From Ophioderma brevispina (taxonomy: Eukaryota > Echinodermata > Ophiuroidea > Amphilepidida > Ophiodermatidae): DNA of 64,000 nt. Shown here piece by piece: positions 33,600 through 45,560 of this stretch. Under the pieces are notes generated by a model. It searched no databases, was not told the DNA's origin, and saw only the letters and a program-made list of their open reading frames with translations. Position numbers and translations under genes: made by a program. The stretch's first letter is position 1; the number at the start of each line of letters is the position of its first letter. Location of the stretch: contig JAMKCH010005363.1 in the NCBI GenBank assembly GCA_023653785.1, positions 40,815 to 104,814 on the forward strand. Reading direction: 5' to 3'.

Positions 33600-33870
33600 T
33601 ATATAGATGGATATGAAAACAGAGTTTTGAACATTAGCTGGAAGGATCACATTCCAAACATTATGGTATATGGTGATTTTCCATACATAACAATCAGGCA
33701 ATATTGGCTTTGTTGGAACCAGCCTATCTCCTGGTTGATATTCTAGAATTTCTTGGGTAGAAAGGCAAAAGGAGGCAGAAGACTCCTTCATTATCAAGAG
33801 ACTTTGGACTAGAGCATTCAAGATCCAGCATCTCACATGTGGTATCTGGGCCAAGTATGTTGATCATGCT
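33600..33870 (+). mobile_element. LINE ORF2 C-terminal fragment
   Basis: The frame reads NRVLNISWKDHIPN, then VYGDFPYITIRQ, and after shifts KGGRRLLHYQETL and a final IQDPASHMWYLGQ. Many endonuclease/RT LINEs end with the order ISW.DH..N..VY, IR.R.LR..GH, then GR.RGRP and a helix. Only this tail is present and frames shift, so it is a relic. Confidence 0.5.
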
Positions 33871-33957
33871 TCCTCCATTTCGTCCATGGATGACTGATGG
33901 ACGTCACCTCAGTAATGTAATATTATTGCACCATATCTGCAAAATTGAGTATTTATC

Positions 33958-34170
33958 AACCTTCCCGCGCTCTTAGATCTTCCACCGAAAAACTGCTCAA
34001 AATTCCTCGGGTTAACCTTATCAGCCGGTGAACGCTTGTTTCATTTTGCTGCCCCGGTCGTTTGGAATGCACTTCCAAACAGCCTCTGCAACATCCACAT
34101 GCTCTCTCAATTCAAAAACAAAAACAAGTTGAAAACTCATCTCTTTCATCAAGTTTTTTTCCGATTCACA
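33958..34170 (+). mobile_element. CR1/L2-like LINE ORF2 terminus
   Basis: In + frames: RALRSSTEKLLKIPRVNLS then ERLFHFAAPVVWNALPNSL and FKNKNKLKTHLFHQVF. The order R.LRSS..LL..PR, AAP..WN.LP and LKTHLF is the well-known end of ORF2 in CR1/jockey-group LINEs. One frameshift lies near 34020. The terminus is immediately followed by a non-coding 3' region. Confidence 0.75.
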
Positions 34171-37100
34171 GATTTAATTTTTTTTGTGTGTTTTCATGTT
34201 CCTGTGCGCTCTGAGTTCTTCGGAAGATTTTGCACCTCAGGCCCTTCACAATTATGAGTTTCCTGTTTAAGGTTTGAAAAATATGACGAGGTAACATTTA
34301 ATTATTAATTATTTTGAAGCAAAGTTGACAGTTGCAATATATGGACAATATTTCGGCATTTTGACTGTATGAAAAGGTAAATACTATGTTTAACACTTTA
34401 TACACTGTTCTCATCCCTGCTAGCAATGCTAGAGGCTTTGCTAGAGCTAGTAAAACTATATCTTCATTAGTTTTTTTTAAAAAGATCTATTTTTCAATGC
34501 TATTGTTGGCAACTATGTTATCGGTTTCCTCTGAACATGTAACTATAATATAAGGCCTGCGTGCATGAATTGGGATTACCATTTAGGTGTGGCGAGTTGT
34601 ATCTGCCAAGTAAAATTTGATCGCTGGCTACTGTAAACAGACTGTTCTTTGTCCAATACTTTGAGCAAGCAATCATTTTAAAGCGCAGGTGTTAAGCTCA
34701 TCACTTCAAACCTATGTTTCCGTGTCACCATGGGCCCGATATCAAACAAGGGTGGAGACTAGTAAGGGCTACCTGGCCTTTTTAGGATGTTTTTGAAAAC
34801 ATAATCTAGACTAAACACTGATTTTTTTTTGCCACAAAACAGAAGTACAATGATAACTTGCATTGGCGATCAATACTAAATTAACTTACATGCCAGAGGA
34901 TTTGGGCACACCTTGTTTGGGGGGATCCCCCCCCAAAAAAAAAACAGCCATCTAAACGAGATTAAACACACACAAACCAACTAAAGCAAAAGCAAATAAA
35001 AGTGATAATTATTCATGAAAAAGCATGATCATTCTGTTTAAAATATCCAGCTTTTTTCTGACTTCATGCTTCTGTATCACCAACATGTATATTTTACATA
35101 TTAGCCCTATCAATCTAGAAGACTCTGAATTAGCTGTCTGGGTGAGCTTTGGGCATTCCTAAAGAAAAAAAACCATACATGGAACCCCCTCCCCCCAGTA
35201 AAAAAGTCTCTATACTCTCAAAAATTCCAACCCCCATCTGCCACAAATCCTCCTACTTCCGATGTCATGCCTGTTCCATGAATGACAATAAAGTATAATC
35301 ATTTAAATCATTCCTTATTTTCATCACACTTTCAGTTTCCCTGAGTTTCCAATCAATCATTAACACTGATGCTATTTCATTTTTTAACCCACCCTTTTTG
35401 TGAAACCCCTTTGTACGCCGAAGTTGCAACCCACCCTTTGTGAGTCGCCATGCCCATGTCCAAGACCACCACACACCTATCGATTGTGGTCGAATTCGGC
35501 TACCCTACCTCTCCAGAAAGGCGCATTTCTTGTATTATGGGACCGGAAGTGCCTAACTTTAGAAGGCTCAGACTGCATGCATATTTTTGTACCAATATCA
35601 GAAAATATGACTAAACTTCTTGAAATGTTCACAGAAACTTTGTGAAAGATTTCGGAACTGAACCGTCGTTAAAGTTGGTTTCTACACCGTAGCGTTTTCC
35701 ATTCAAATTCTACCTCCTGCTCTCGCGCGCGCCCGGTTCACAATTTGACTACATTTTTGACATTTTGTGATCTTGACCCCGGAAGTCTTGTATACAAATA
35801 GGGCTGGCTAATGTCAATAATGTTGTCAATAATACTATGACGTGCCCTGATTGGTAATTATATAGTTACTTAATTTTGTCCTTTGAGATGTCCGATAACA
35901 TTTGTCTAAGGCTTTTTATCTAACAAATGTAGGTACAGTATTTTAAGTGTTTTGTATCATGAAAGCGCCATTTTTTTTTACGAAATTTACTCCTTTCTAG
36001 AACGTATTTGATCGGCAAGTGTATCACAAATTCAGTTCTTTGTCCCGACCCATCGATTCAGACCTATTACATCATTATACTGTCCAGATTTATAAGTACC
36101 GCCACCGCTCGATCCAGTCACCATTGATGACCGCATAATCACTTCAGGTTCTCATAAAATTTAATGAAAAATATACTACTATAACGTTCCGAAAACTGAT
36201 ATGCTCTCAGCTTTTGGACGGGCCCGGAAACCACGGCAATATTATTTAGCCAAATTGTTTCATTAAGCGGCACGGCGGAAAGTAATTAAAAATTCAAAAT
36301 GTTTAATGTTTGGGTAAAAAAAGTAAGACTTTTCAGTATTAGGCAGTCTCAATTCTAACCCCCGCATTTTAATTTTTCTCAACGTTTTGTTACTAAAAAC
36401 GCATTTTAACACTCGGCAATAGCAAAACCCCCCCTTTCATCACGATTGTCTTGATTTATTTCCCGGCCTCTTTTCTAAAGCCGGCGCTCCACACATTGAA
36501 AACGACATTCAGTCCGCAATCGGCAAGATCTTTTGTGAAAAAGATTACGTTTTTTAGGAAAGTTGAAATAATTTTAAAAGAGTCTGGCAAATAATTAAAT
36601 ATTTTTACGCGGTGACGATTTACGACGCGGGTGCGGTAACAGGAAACTCAGAAATTGTGAATGGCCTTAACAATTTATTATTATTATCAATAGACCAGCT
36701 TTTTCAAGCCTTAAACCATCCTCCTAATTGTGACATTCTGATGACAGTCTAGAATTTATCTTTGATCCATTCAAATATTAAACCCACTCACCCAATTTCA
36801 CAAACTGTAGATTAATATAGTCAAACAACAATCACCTCTGGTTTGTACTTGTGTCCCATTGTCGATGTGTGAGAGTTAATATCCGCTATTCAGAAGACAG
36901 CAAAGCCTCAAAGTGCAGTCTTATGTTTTTTGACAAAACATACAAATGTTCCCTTTCTACTGTATAATTCTCGCGAACTCAATAAAGTGGTGTGTTTTAC
37001 TTGCATTTAATGTATATTACATGGCTCATGTTGCTGGCCTTCAAAGCATTAATTGGTTTAATTCCTGGATGAATTCACACTAAAATACAACCCTAACTAA

Positions 37101-37869
37101 GAAGCCTAGATCTAATAATTAAGCCCTCTTTTTCCTGTAGTAATTTATTGTTGGAATACGTTTCTAAACATGAAATTTATCCTTTCTAATCGTGTATAAT
37201 TTCTTGAACATAACATATTGTTGTCTAAAAGAATTTAAAACATTAAAAATTATGTATTTAAATATTTTATGGCTCTTCTCAACTGCCAAAATGCTCACCC
37301 AGAATTCCATCATGATTCACTCAGTGACTTAAAGTAAGACAAAATTACTGCCCTCACTGGCAATAATTAAGAATGTTCCAATTATGATGATATTTAAGGA
37401 GAGGTAAACTTTCACAGTTGTTTTGTGTCAAATGACTATCCGAATCACTTTTGATTCATCTACACTCCAAAACTTATGCCGATATGAACTTAGGTGGGCC
37501 ATTTTAGGGCACCCAAAAATCATCAGCTTACTCATTGAATAAATCCTGACAAAGCCACACCATTAACATGACTTTTGTAGATACGCTACTAAGAATAAGT
37601 GTGTTATCTCTTAAAGTGTTGGGGATGAATCAATCGGTTTGTTTTGGTTATTATTAACTTCGTTTAAAAGCTAGGACTGATTTCCCATTAATGAAACTTC
37701 AGAGCTGTAATTTTGGACTAAACGATAGAAAATATGCACTTGCCATTATCTGGTGGAAAAGTGGACGTAGTATTGAAAGTTATGTTTATTTGCTTATCCC
37801 GTCGGTGGGTCTTCTGGATTGCAAGTATGTCAAGTTTTCATGTCCTTGATTGGAGTTGGGGTAGCTAAG
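34171..37869. other. long non-coding stretch, no gene recognised
   Basis: No coding exon, RNA gene or full repeat could be supported over 3.7 kb. Minor notes: TTTGGGGGGATCCCCCCCC at 34917-34936 is a G/C palindromic run, and a similar one occurs at 40339-40360. A proline/cysteine-containing frame at 35400-35645 has no recognisable domain. The stretch 36000-37000 is plain AT-rich DNA. Confidence 0.4.
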
Positions 37870-38070
37870 TTTCCTTCACTTCTAGCCCAGATTAACTTCA
37901 ACGGTTCCATTGTTGTAGCAAGTGTCTCGCCTCAGGTCGTTTTCAATGAACCTGCACCTATACAGCTCGTCGGCCACACAAGTTTGCCCATCTTTATCCC
38001 TAAAGCCCTGTTTTGTGGCACCAGAACTTGCCTACATGGGTCCCAGTTAGGAATCTTAATAAATACGAAT
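37870..38070. repeat. dispersed repeat, copy 2
   Basis: Diverged copy of the repeat at 31690-31950 (CTTCTAGCCCAGATTAAC, GGTTCCATTGTTGTAGC, TTTCAATGAACCTGCA, CATCTTTATCCCTAAAG). It is shorter and in the same orientation. Confidence 0.6.
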
Positions 38071-39689
38071 CATATTTTGGTGTCCTCTAGGAGGAGACGC
38101 AGAATAGTAGTTGGAACCAAATGGACTATCCTTGCTGACAGATATGGAGATATTCCACCATTGTCAGAAATTAATAACACAAATGCAAACCAGTTCACCG
38201 TGCACTGCCTTCAGACAAAGATTTTATTATATAATTTGTCTGAAGGCAGTGGTCAGAGAACTGGATGCATCTGTTTTGATCCATTTTCTGAACAAAGAAT
38301 GGAATACATACCTTGCTGTCTCTTATATGATATTTCCAGCTGATGTTTAATATGCTTTGCAAAATTTTGGGGTAACACCATTGATTGTGTTTTCCCAAAC
38401 TTCCGTGCTATGGTCCGAAGCCTCACGTCTGATAGTAAATACTTGCAATGCATGCCCTGAAGACCTTGATTTTGGTGATCGTCTGTCAAGCTTCGACGTC
38501 CATATTTGTAACTACTTTTTACTGACAATTTTTCTCTGTTCTCTTCATAGCGCAGAATTTTGCACACAATGGGGGGGGGGTCACAATTTAGATTACATCA
38601 AAGTACCACAGACCAAGTAATTGTAAATGCCATTAATATCTGTGGATTTACGTAATGACACTTTTTTTCTCATGCAACTTGTAAGATGCTAAGTGGTGGG
38701 GTGGCAAGTTGAGCGTACAAGACTTATTACACAGTCACAATCAAAGATACGCATAGCTGAAACATCACCAACAATTATTGGCCTACGTTGCTCACCTGCA
38801 GCTAAGTTATGGAACCTCAACTGCAAGCTCTGTTATCACACAATCAAATGCCCCAAATTATCCCATTCCCTTCCCCAACCCCATCATCATATTGAGGATT
38901 GACAAGCACTACTGCTGCTGATATGAATACCTCAATCAACATTGAATGGCGTACAGGGAACTGTGTTCCAAATATCATTCACGTGTTTGCAACATATAAT
39001 TTCACTGCAAATTTGGTCCCTGTTAGGGTAACTTTTTCACTGAAAATTGGCCTGTTAGGGGTAAACCCTGAATGAGCTGGTACCAATAAACCCCTGAACC
39101 CTCCCCAGGCTCCATCCCTATTCAAAATGCTCCAAGATGGCAAGAGATCATTAAAGATTCGAAATCTGTCAGTGTTGGCTCGAAACCATCCAACAAATTT
39201 TGTTTCAAACTCTTGTGCAGTCATTTGCCTGGGGGATGATTCTACCATGGACTAGATTACTGGCTGTTTCATGTTGCCCTACCAAACGCTTAGATCTTAC
39301 ATAGTATCACTCTCAATCTGAAGTTCCTCCTCCAAAGTGTTGCAGGCTCCAGAAATGGTTATCACATGAGGCTAGACCTCCTCAAAATGCCTATCTGCAA
39401 ATAATGAATATTTAAGCCACTTGGCAGCTGTAAAGTTAATAGCGAGCTGAACTGTGTAAGCTGGCTTAAATGGCATTTTACTACCACAACTAGTCCTGAC
39501 AATAGTCTAGATAACATCAGCCAAAAAATAAGAACTATCTAGGCTGATCATCAGCTCAGTCTTGTTTTCTGAGTTGTCAAGTGTGCTCTTGGTGGAAAGA
39601 ATTGCCTACAACAGCATTAATGTGGTTTGCCAGTCCTGTTTTTTTTAATAGCTGCTCGAATCATTTTTATCACTTTCCTCTTCTCTGTA
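38071..39689. other. non-coding with a hairpin; no gene
   Basis: The perfect hairpin ACTGCCTTCAGACAAA (38204-38219) with its complement (38235-38250) lies around a 15-nt loop. Pairing continues outward with mismatches to about 38150 and 38310. A run of G lies at 38571-38580. Long frames around 38253-38567 are not recognisable. Confidence 0.6.
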
Positions 39690-40070
39690 TTCCATGATTC
39701 AAACAAGCTCAAAGGTCCCCCGTTTTTAAGTAGGGATAATGTCGACAAGAGTGATTTCAATAATTATAGGCCTATTTTGTTTCACGCCAATCATGTTCAT
39801 CAAACTTATGGAGTTGTGCCATTCACAATCAATTGTACCAATACATGTTAAATAATGATATCTTAATTCTTTGTCAGTCTGTTTCGAGGGAAAAGCCCTC
39901 ACTACCACAATCTTCTTGATGTTTCAGATTTGATCTTAATATGGATAATGGGAAACGTTACAGGTGTATTATTCCTTTTGTTACAGTACTCATGGCTTCC
40001 TCAAAAGTATAGTGTTACAGCAAGGCTCCTTCTTTTAATTGCAAGCTTGGATTCATTTACACAATTGCTT
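39690..40070 (+). mobile_element. LINE RT fragment (decayed)
   Basis: KSDFNNYRPI at about 39748-39775, a LYQYMLNNDIL-type segment near 39840, a HNLLDVSDLIL stretch near 39905 and MDNGK with VTGVIF-like codons near 39940 are all found in the first half of LINE RT domains. A VLQQGS trace near 40010 corresponds to VPQGS. Much of the domain is deleted between the last two motifs. Highly decayed. Confidence 0.55.
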
Positions 40071-40704
40071 AATGGACCATTGCTTTACAAACATTAAATT
40101 AACTAATTAAAAATTACAATTATTCCTTTACATGTTTTAAATTGAATCGCATTAATAACAGTTATTACATTACAAGTCTTTCATTCATAAGGCCCCAATT
40201 CCATAGTCACATTTGAGATGGGCACCGCAGCACGTCATGGATTTTTGTTTTAAGTGGGTGGTAGCCATTAATGAGATATGAACATCCTGAATTTTGACAT
40301 GCATAGTCCATTTCGTTTTCCCGTAGAGTAATTGGAAGTTTAGGGGGGTCCCCCCCCCAAAGTCGGCCTATGTGAAAGCTATTTTGAAGGGTCCACAGAT
40401 TAGTAATGGCCCGCCACAATTGTGAGAATCAACTATCTAAGAGTAATATATGGTGTCGAATTCAAATCTGGCATCATGAAGTTCATGGGTGTTAATTTTA
40501 GCGTTAATGAGGTCGCATATGTGCCTTTGGTCATGTCTGGCCAGGTCTGGCGGTATTAACTCCAAACGTAAGCACATTTAAGGTCCATCTTTTGGTCAAT
40601 CAGAGTTTACATAGTAGAATTCTAAACCAATACAATTATGGAATCATGCAAAGTAATAGTGAGGTACAGCATCTTGAAAATGCGTAATTGTGACTTTTTT
40701 GACA
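40071..40704. other. non-coding, no gene recognised
   Basis: AT-rich, with a short G/C palindromic run (GGGGGGTCCCCCCCCC) at about 40341-40356. Nothing else was identified. Confidence 0.4.
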
Positions 40705-41085
40705 CATTTGACCCCCCCTGAAATACCCAAGGTTGACATGCGTCACCACCCTCTACTTCGGATATGTTGAAGATGTATCATTAAAAAACTTTCCTTGAAA
40801 AACTAGCTTGGTTGTCTTTATTTTTTCACACCAAAATACACACTCAAAGTACCACACAAAGGTATCAGTGACCAGAGGTCATGTACATGCAAAGTGTATA
40901 TCACCATCTACATTCGATGGGGATATCAGCAAAAGTGTATTGTGCTGAAAACAATGAAGACATCAAGAAACAAAGCTGGTTCTTTTAAGAATAGTTCTTT
41001 GCTGATGTATCTTCAACATATCTGAAGTAGAGGGGTGATGTCGTATGTCAACATTGATTTTTTGGGGGGGGGGCAATATATGTCA
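40705..41085. repeat. foldback element, about 140-bp imperfect arms
   Basis: Left arm 40705-40850 and right arm 40925-41085 are inverted copies. CACCACCCTCTACTTC then GGATATGTTGAAGATG on the left pairs with CATCTTCAACATATC then TGAAGTAGAGGGGTGATG on the right. GTTGACATGCG pairs with CGTATGTCAAC, and the poly-C and poly-G near the ends also pair. It looks like a MITE or foldback transposon; no target duplication could be confirmed. Confidence 0.7.
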
Positions 41086-41227
41086 AAATGCAAAAATTGG
41101 TATTTTTCAATAAGCTGTAACTCACTTAATACTTACCTAATGTGCTTACTATTGTACTGATAGAAAGTCCTGGAGTGTGACTCAAGATTAACAAGAAAAT
41201 GGACATCAAAAATATTGTTACTTATGG

Positions 41228-41355
<128 letters not shown>

Positions 41356-41929
41356 CACAGCATTTTTGATGGTGACCCCCGTAAATTTCTGAATGCTCCT
41401 GCGGGAAAACGAACGGTGGTATGAAGCTCAAAATTTCAGGATTTTCATTTCTCATCAATATCTATCATCACACCAAAAAGGAAAAAAATCCATGACGTGC
41501 TGCGCTGCACATCTCGAGTGTTGACATGGAATAGCCCATATAAACATTTATAATACCATTGTAACACATACCTTTGCATTACATAAATTACAAAGCATTG
41601 AATTACATTATTTTGCATTCTATAATATAAACATAACTTTTATTGGCTTATGATATTTTGCACAACAAAACGAAACGAACCAGATTTTTAAGGTGGGAAG
41701 AGGGGTAATTTTAGAAAAAAATGTAAACACTGGGAAGATGCAAACTAATGTCATGTTGACTCAAAAACTTGGTGAAAGTATTTCAGAAGAATCTTGTTTA
41801 TTTAAATTCAAATTGTACAAAGAAAATCCGTTTTGCAAAATATCACCTCCTATATAGGACTGAATATTTTGCAAAACAGATTTTATAAGCACTAAATAAC
41901 TACATCAGCTGTACCCGCATGTTTATTAG

Positions 41930-42330
41930 GCTTTTTCAACTATCAACAAAATTTAAAATTCTATCATCTTTCAAATAAATTACACTGGCATCTATCCAAT
42001 ATTTCAAAAATAAAATTTTACCTATCTATCTCACATCTGTATTCCCCATAGAATGGTATTCCTACCAACATCTGAAACCTTTTTACTTGCCATGTATACC
42101 ATGCCTTCAACACATCTTGATAAAAAGGTGGCAATTGGTTGCTTAATATATTAATGTCTTTACTGTTACAATTCGATTCAACCAACAAGGATAAACCACC
42201 ATATGCTTCGAACCAATTTTTAAATATTTTTTCCATGTCACATCATTTCCATCTAACAATCCTGATACCCATTTTATTTGTAAAGCATTTATCTGGTACT
42301 CGATGTTGACCATTTGTAATATAAGCCCCC
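41930..42330 (-). mobile_element. L1/Tx1-like LINE ORF2 fragment
   Basis: A minus-strand frame of 72 codons reads NWFEAYGGLSLLVESN, then LPPFYQDVLKAWYTW. The part after it (with a shift) gives ILWGNTDVR, ILFLKYWIDA and VIYLKDD. The order GGL.FL...YD, L..FY..VLKAW, I.WNN, LF...W...GI.Y..DL is what I know from the region after RT in L1/Tx1-clade ORF2. Upstream on the minus strand WVSRLLDGNDVTWKKY fits too. It is a fragment only, with frameshifts. Confidence 0.6.
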
Positions 42331-42469
42331 TTGTTACCTTGTTATATATCTCCTATTATTGTGTTTCTTTCACTTTTTCTCTTCCTGAACCCAACAGAAA
42401 AGTAAAGACTTGCTTGTTTACTTCTTTATATAATCTGGCACAACTTGCATTATATACCATTTGTGAAAA

Positions 42470-44010
42470 CAGGTAATGCTCTTAGTTGGTTTTCATCTTA
42501 TCTGTAAGGTGTGTTAATTCTATACTTTCTGGTTTAAAAAGTATTGATATTCGAATTCCACAAGACTCAATTTTAGGACCATTATTTATGTGAATTCGCT
42601 TCCTGATTGTATTAAATTAAATGTGTTATATATGTTGATTACACTAGTCTTTTATTTAGTGCATGAGATTCTTGTACCCTTCAAATTGATATGAGTAATA
42701 GTTTACCTATGGTTGCTGCCTAGATTATTGCTAAGCTCACACTGAATATTAAAGGCTGACTCAGAGATTTCCCGGGAGGGCACCCTCAATTTTCAAACAA
42801 ATTGTGTTTTTTGCATATACATAATGCTTGTCCATATAATAATTACTGTGTGAAATAACTAAGCTCAAATCAAAATCCTTCATATAGAAAATCACAACTT
42901 TGTTTAAATATTCCAGATCCAGAAATTTTGTTATACACGGTATCCTATGGTACTGGTATACTGTACATAAATGTGTACTGCATGAAAACAAAAAATCTGA
43001 TTCATCTCTAACTTTGGAATTGAGTATTTTAGGTGAGTATCTTTAGTTCTAGTTGACTATTTTTAATTGCTACACAAAAAATATATATTTCAAAATCTCT
43101 GAATCAGCCTTTAAGAAAACCAAAGTTAATAATTTTTTGTTTTAAGCATTCATTAAGCAGCTTCCATGATATTTCACTCACATTTGGTTATGATCATATT
43201 GAAAGTTCAAGTATTTGGGGTGTCATATTTGACCCACTCATATCATGGTGTGAGCACACTGATTACATATCTTAAACTGTATCCAAATGAATTGGTGTAA
43301 TTTGCAGAGTTAATATTTATCTTCTTTCTGACACTAATATGTTGGTTCTGTTTTTTTTTTGCCACACTTTGATTATTGCAGCCTTGTTTCATCTAACTGC
43401 AATGTCGAGCACTCCAAGCACTCTTAATCTACAACCTAAACTTGTGGGCTTTATCTGCCAAGAATTAGGACACCAATCATTGATTTGAGTACATGCTCTG
43501 GGGATAAAACTTACTTAAAAAAAAAAAGAGGAACAATTGTATTTCCTGATGGTTTTTAAAAGTTTTCTCCTGATTGTTTTTAAAAGGTTGAAAGGTGCTT
43601 GTCCGATTTTTGTCATCGTGTTCTCTAGTGAGTGATCGCCTGGCACTTGTACTGTGTAACACTATCCATCAAAGCAACCCATGGGAATCCAAACTTGCAA
43701 GTTTTATGCTAGACGCGATAATGCCCTTTCACGGTGCTGAGATTGATGGTTAACCACTAAATGGTGGTAGTTTTTTATCTGATCTGAGGAAAGAAATACA
43801 TTGGAAACTGAAAGACAATGAGAAAAATACGGCCTGTCAGTTGATATCAAAAAATTTGATCTACTTCCTGGTAAATCAAAGACAATCGGAACCAAGCACC
43901 TTTAAGTGTCTTAAACATGATGCTCCATCTTACCTTAACCAAATTATATTTACTTTGCTATCATGCCCTACATAATCGTAAAACTCGTAGTCAAGCAGCA
44001 ATACACTTGT
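42470..44010 (+). mobile_element. LINE RT/C-terminal region, interrupted by a MITE
   Basis: Decayed LINE. Left of the MITE: LSWFSSYL near 42483, RIPQDSILGPLF (VPQGSILGPLLF motif) near 42555, PDCIKLN then a YVDYTSLLF box (YADDTSL) near 42635, and AKLTLNI just before the MITE. Right of the MITE the same frame resumes as KKTKV (the N..KT motif). SSSIWGVIFDPLISWCEHTD near 43210, a VICRVNIYL block near 43300, and SYLNQII with HNRKTRSQAAI near 43930-44000 follow, the usual LINE order. A segment at about 43540-43880 has no LINE similarity and may be another insertion. No intact frame. Confidence 0.65.
42753..43110. mobile_element. TTAA-type MITE, copy 2 (358 bp), inside a LINE
   Basis: The left end AGGCTGACTCAGAGATTT and right end AAATCTCTGAATCAGCCT are inverted repeats with a single mismatch. 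TTAA is duplicated exactly at 42749-42752 and 43111-43114. The insertion splits the LINE codons Leu-Asn-Ile and Lys-Lys-Thr-Lys-Val. Removing the MITE plus one TTAA makes them continuous. Same family and orientation as 22778-23145. Confidence 0.9.
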
Positions 44011-44599
44011 CAAACACAAATAAGAATGAGTAGTTGTGAATAGGTCTAATGTGCCAACACCCATTGATGTCAACAGAACACTTGTTCCAAGATATGTATA
44101 TACATGCTAATGTTGGTAGGTCAACAATAAATGTTTGGTTACAGAAAGTTAAGTAGTCTCATGCATGAATTATTTTTCTGTAGTGGTCATGAAGTCAGGT
44201 ACCCATTTTGCAATCAGAGAGACCTAATTATTGCAAAACAATCAGATTCCCCCAAACCAGAGTAGACGCCCTTCCCTTTTGGGCAATTGGGTTCTGTGTG
44301 ATCTTGCGGCACTTGGTGCGGAGAGTTTTTGTCGGGGTTTTTGGGGTTGGTTTTTTTTTGGGTGGCAGATATCCCTCTCTTCACAATAATCCAAGTGGAG
44401 AAATAAGAACTATAAATTATTTTTCTGAGTTAATGGGGTATAGTGTCATTATTTTATAGCAAAGCAGGTTCATTATTAAGCATGTAGCGTTGCCCACAAT
44501 GTGATGAATAAAGTTCCAGGGTTTTTTAGTTATGGGCTGATATAACATAAACAGTTTTGACATTTTTTTTACCATTTATGGCAAAAACCAGTTTTGCCC
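44011..44599. other. non-coding, no gene recognised
   Basis: Possibly the tail of the preceding LINE up to about 44100. A T-rich/G-rich patch lies near 44330-44360. Nothing else was identified. Confidence 0.4.
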
Positions 44600-45560
44600 C
44601 AGGAAAAGCCAACCCGTTTTGAGGTCTACTATGGGATATGTCATTTCATGTCTTTCTTGTACCAGAGGTAATAAATCTCTTTTCACAATATGACATTGTG
44701 TGTTTTCTCAACTGTATGTCTCATTTCATGTCGTGTTTGTCAATAGCTTAGATAAAACTCTTCTCAAAAAACTGAACATTTAAAGGGTTTTCTATCATCT
44801 ATGCATTTTCTTGAGACTCAAATATGTGCTTTCAGCATGCAGACTTTTACTCGAATCGGTCATCTCCTGGACGTTCGTGCCATTACTTTGGTTAAGTTTT
44901 GTTCTGGCAAAACTTTTTTCAGCTTTTTCTTGTATAATTCTTAGAAACTGACTTCCACAAAACTGACCATGGCTGTGTTTCTTCACAGTATGAATGTTTT
45001 GTGCCTTTTCTTGTCGCTTTTTTTAAGAAATCTGTCTTCACAATACTGACATTGTGCAGGTTTTCTACCTGATGAGTCCTTTATGGTTTTCTTTAACCAA
45101 ATTGGGTGACATTTCCTTGCAGTACTGGCACTCGTTGTGGTTTCTCACCTTATGACATGTCATGTCTTTTCGTGTCACATTAAGGGTATAAAAATTTTTC
45201 ACAAAACTGGCATTGACGGGGTCTCTCTGCTCTAGTCTCATTCATGTGTTTTCTGCTGACTTATTCTACCAAATTTCTTTCACAGTCGCAGTTGTGCAGT
45301 TTTTCCTCCGTGTGTTCTTGTAATGTCTTCTTTTCAATATTTGAATTGAATTTAGTTCACAATATTTGCATTCATGAAGCCTCGTTTACCTCGATATGTC
45401 CTCCTTAAGTTTTTTTTCTGGTCATTAGCTTGGGTAAATCTTTTCTCACGAAAACTGGCTTCTGAATGGACATTTTTCCCGCATGTCTTGTCCTGTGACT
45501 TCGGGTAATGAATCTTATTTCACGGTACGACATTGGAAGGACTCTTGAAGGCATTAGCGC
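44600..45560 (-). CDS. C2H2 zinc-finger array A (frameshifted)
   Basis: Minus-strand Kruppel-type zinc fingers repeat every 84 bp or so. On the + strand each unit shows (A/G)CTGACATT-like Cys-x2-Cys codons followed by a (G)TTTTC.CC.T(G) linker and a CATTTCATGTC-type His-x3/4-His region. Unit cores are near 44688, 44770, 44845, 44960, 45045, 45125, 45205, 45290, 45375, 45455 and 45530, about eleven fingers. Linkers are degenerate versions of HTGEKP (for example HTVEKT at about 44715). Many fingers have lost a Cys or His or are shifted by one base. It could be a degenerate paralogue of the array at 61.1-62.4 kb, or an intact gene with consensus errors. The encoded protein would be a nuclear DNA-binding factor. 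Confidence 0.65.

Noticed and set aside
38253..38567. 104-codon minus-strand frame near the 38.2-kb hairpin
   Set aside because: Overlaps an imperfect inverted repeat and shows no known domain.
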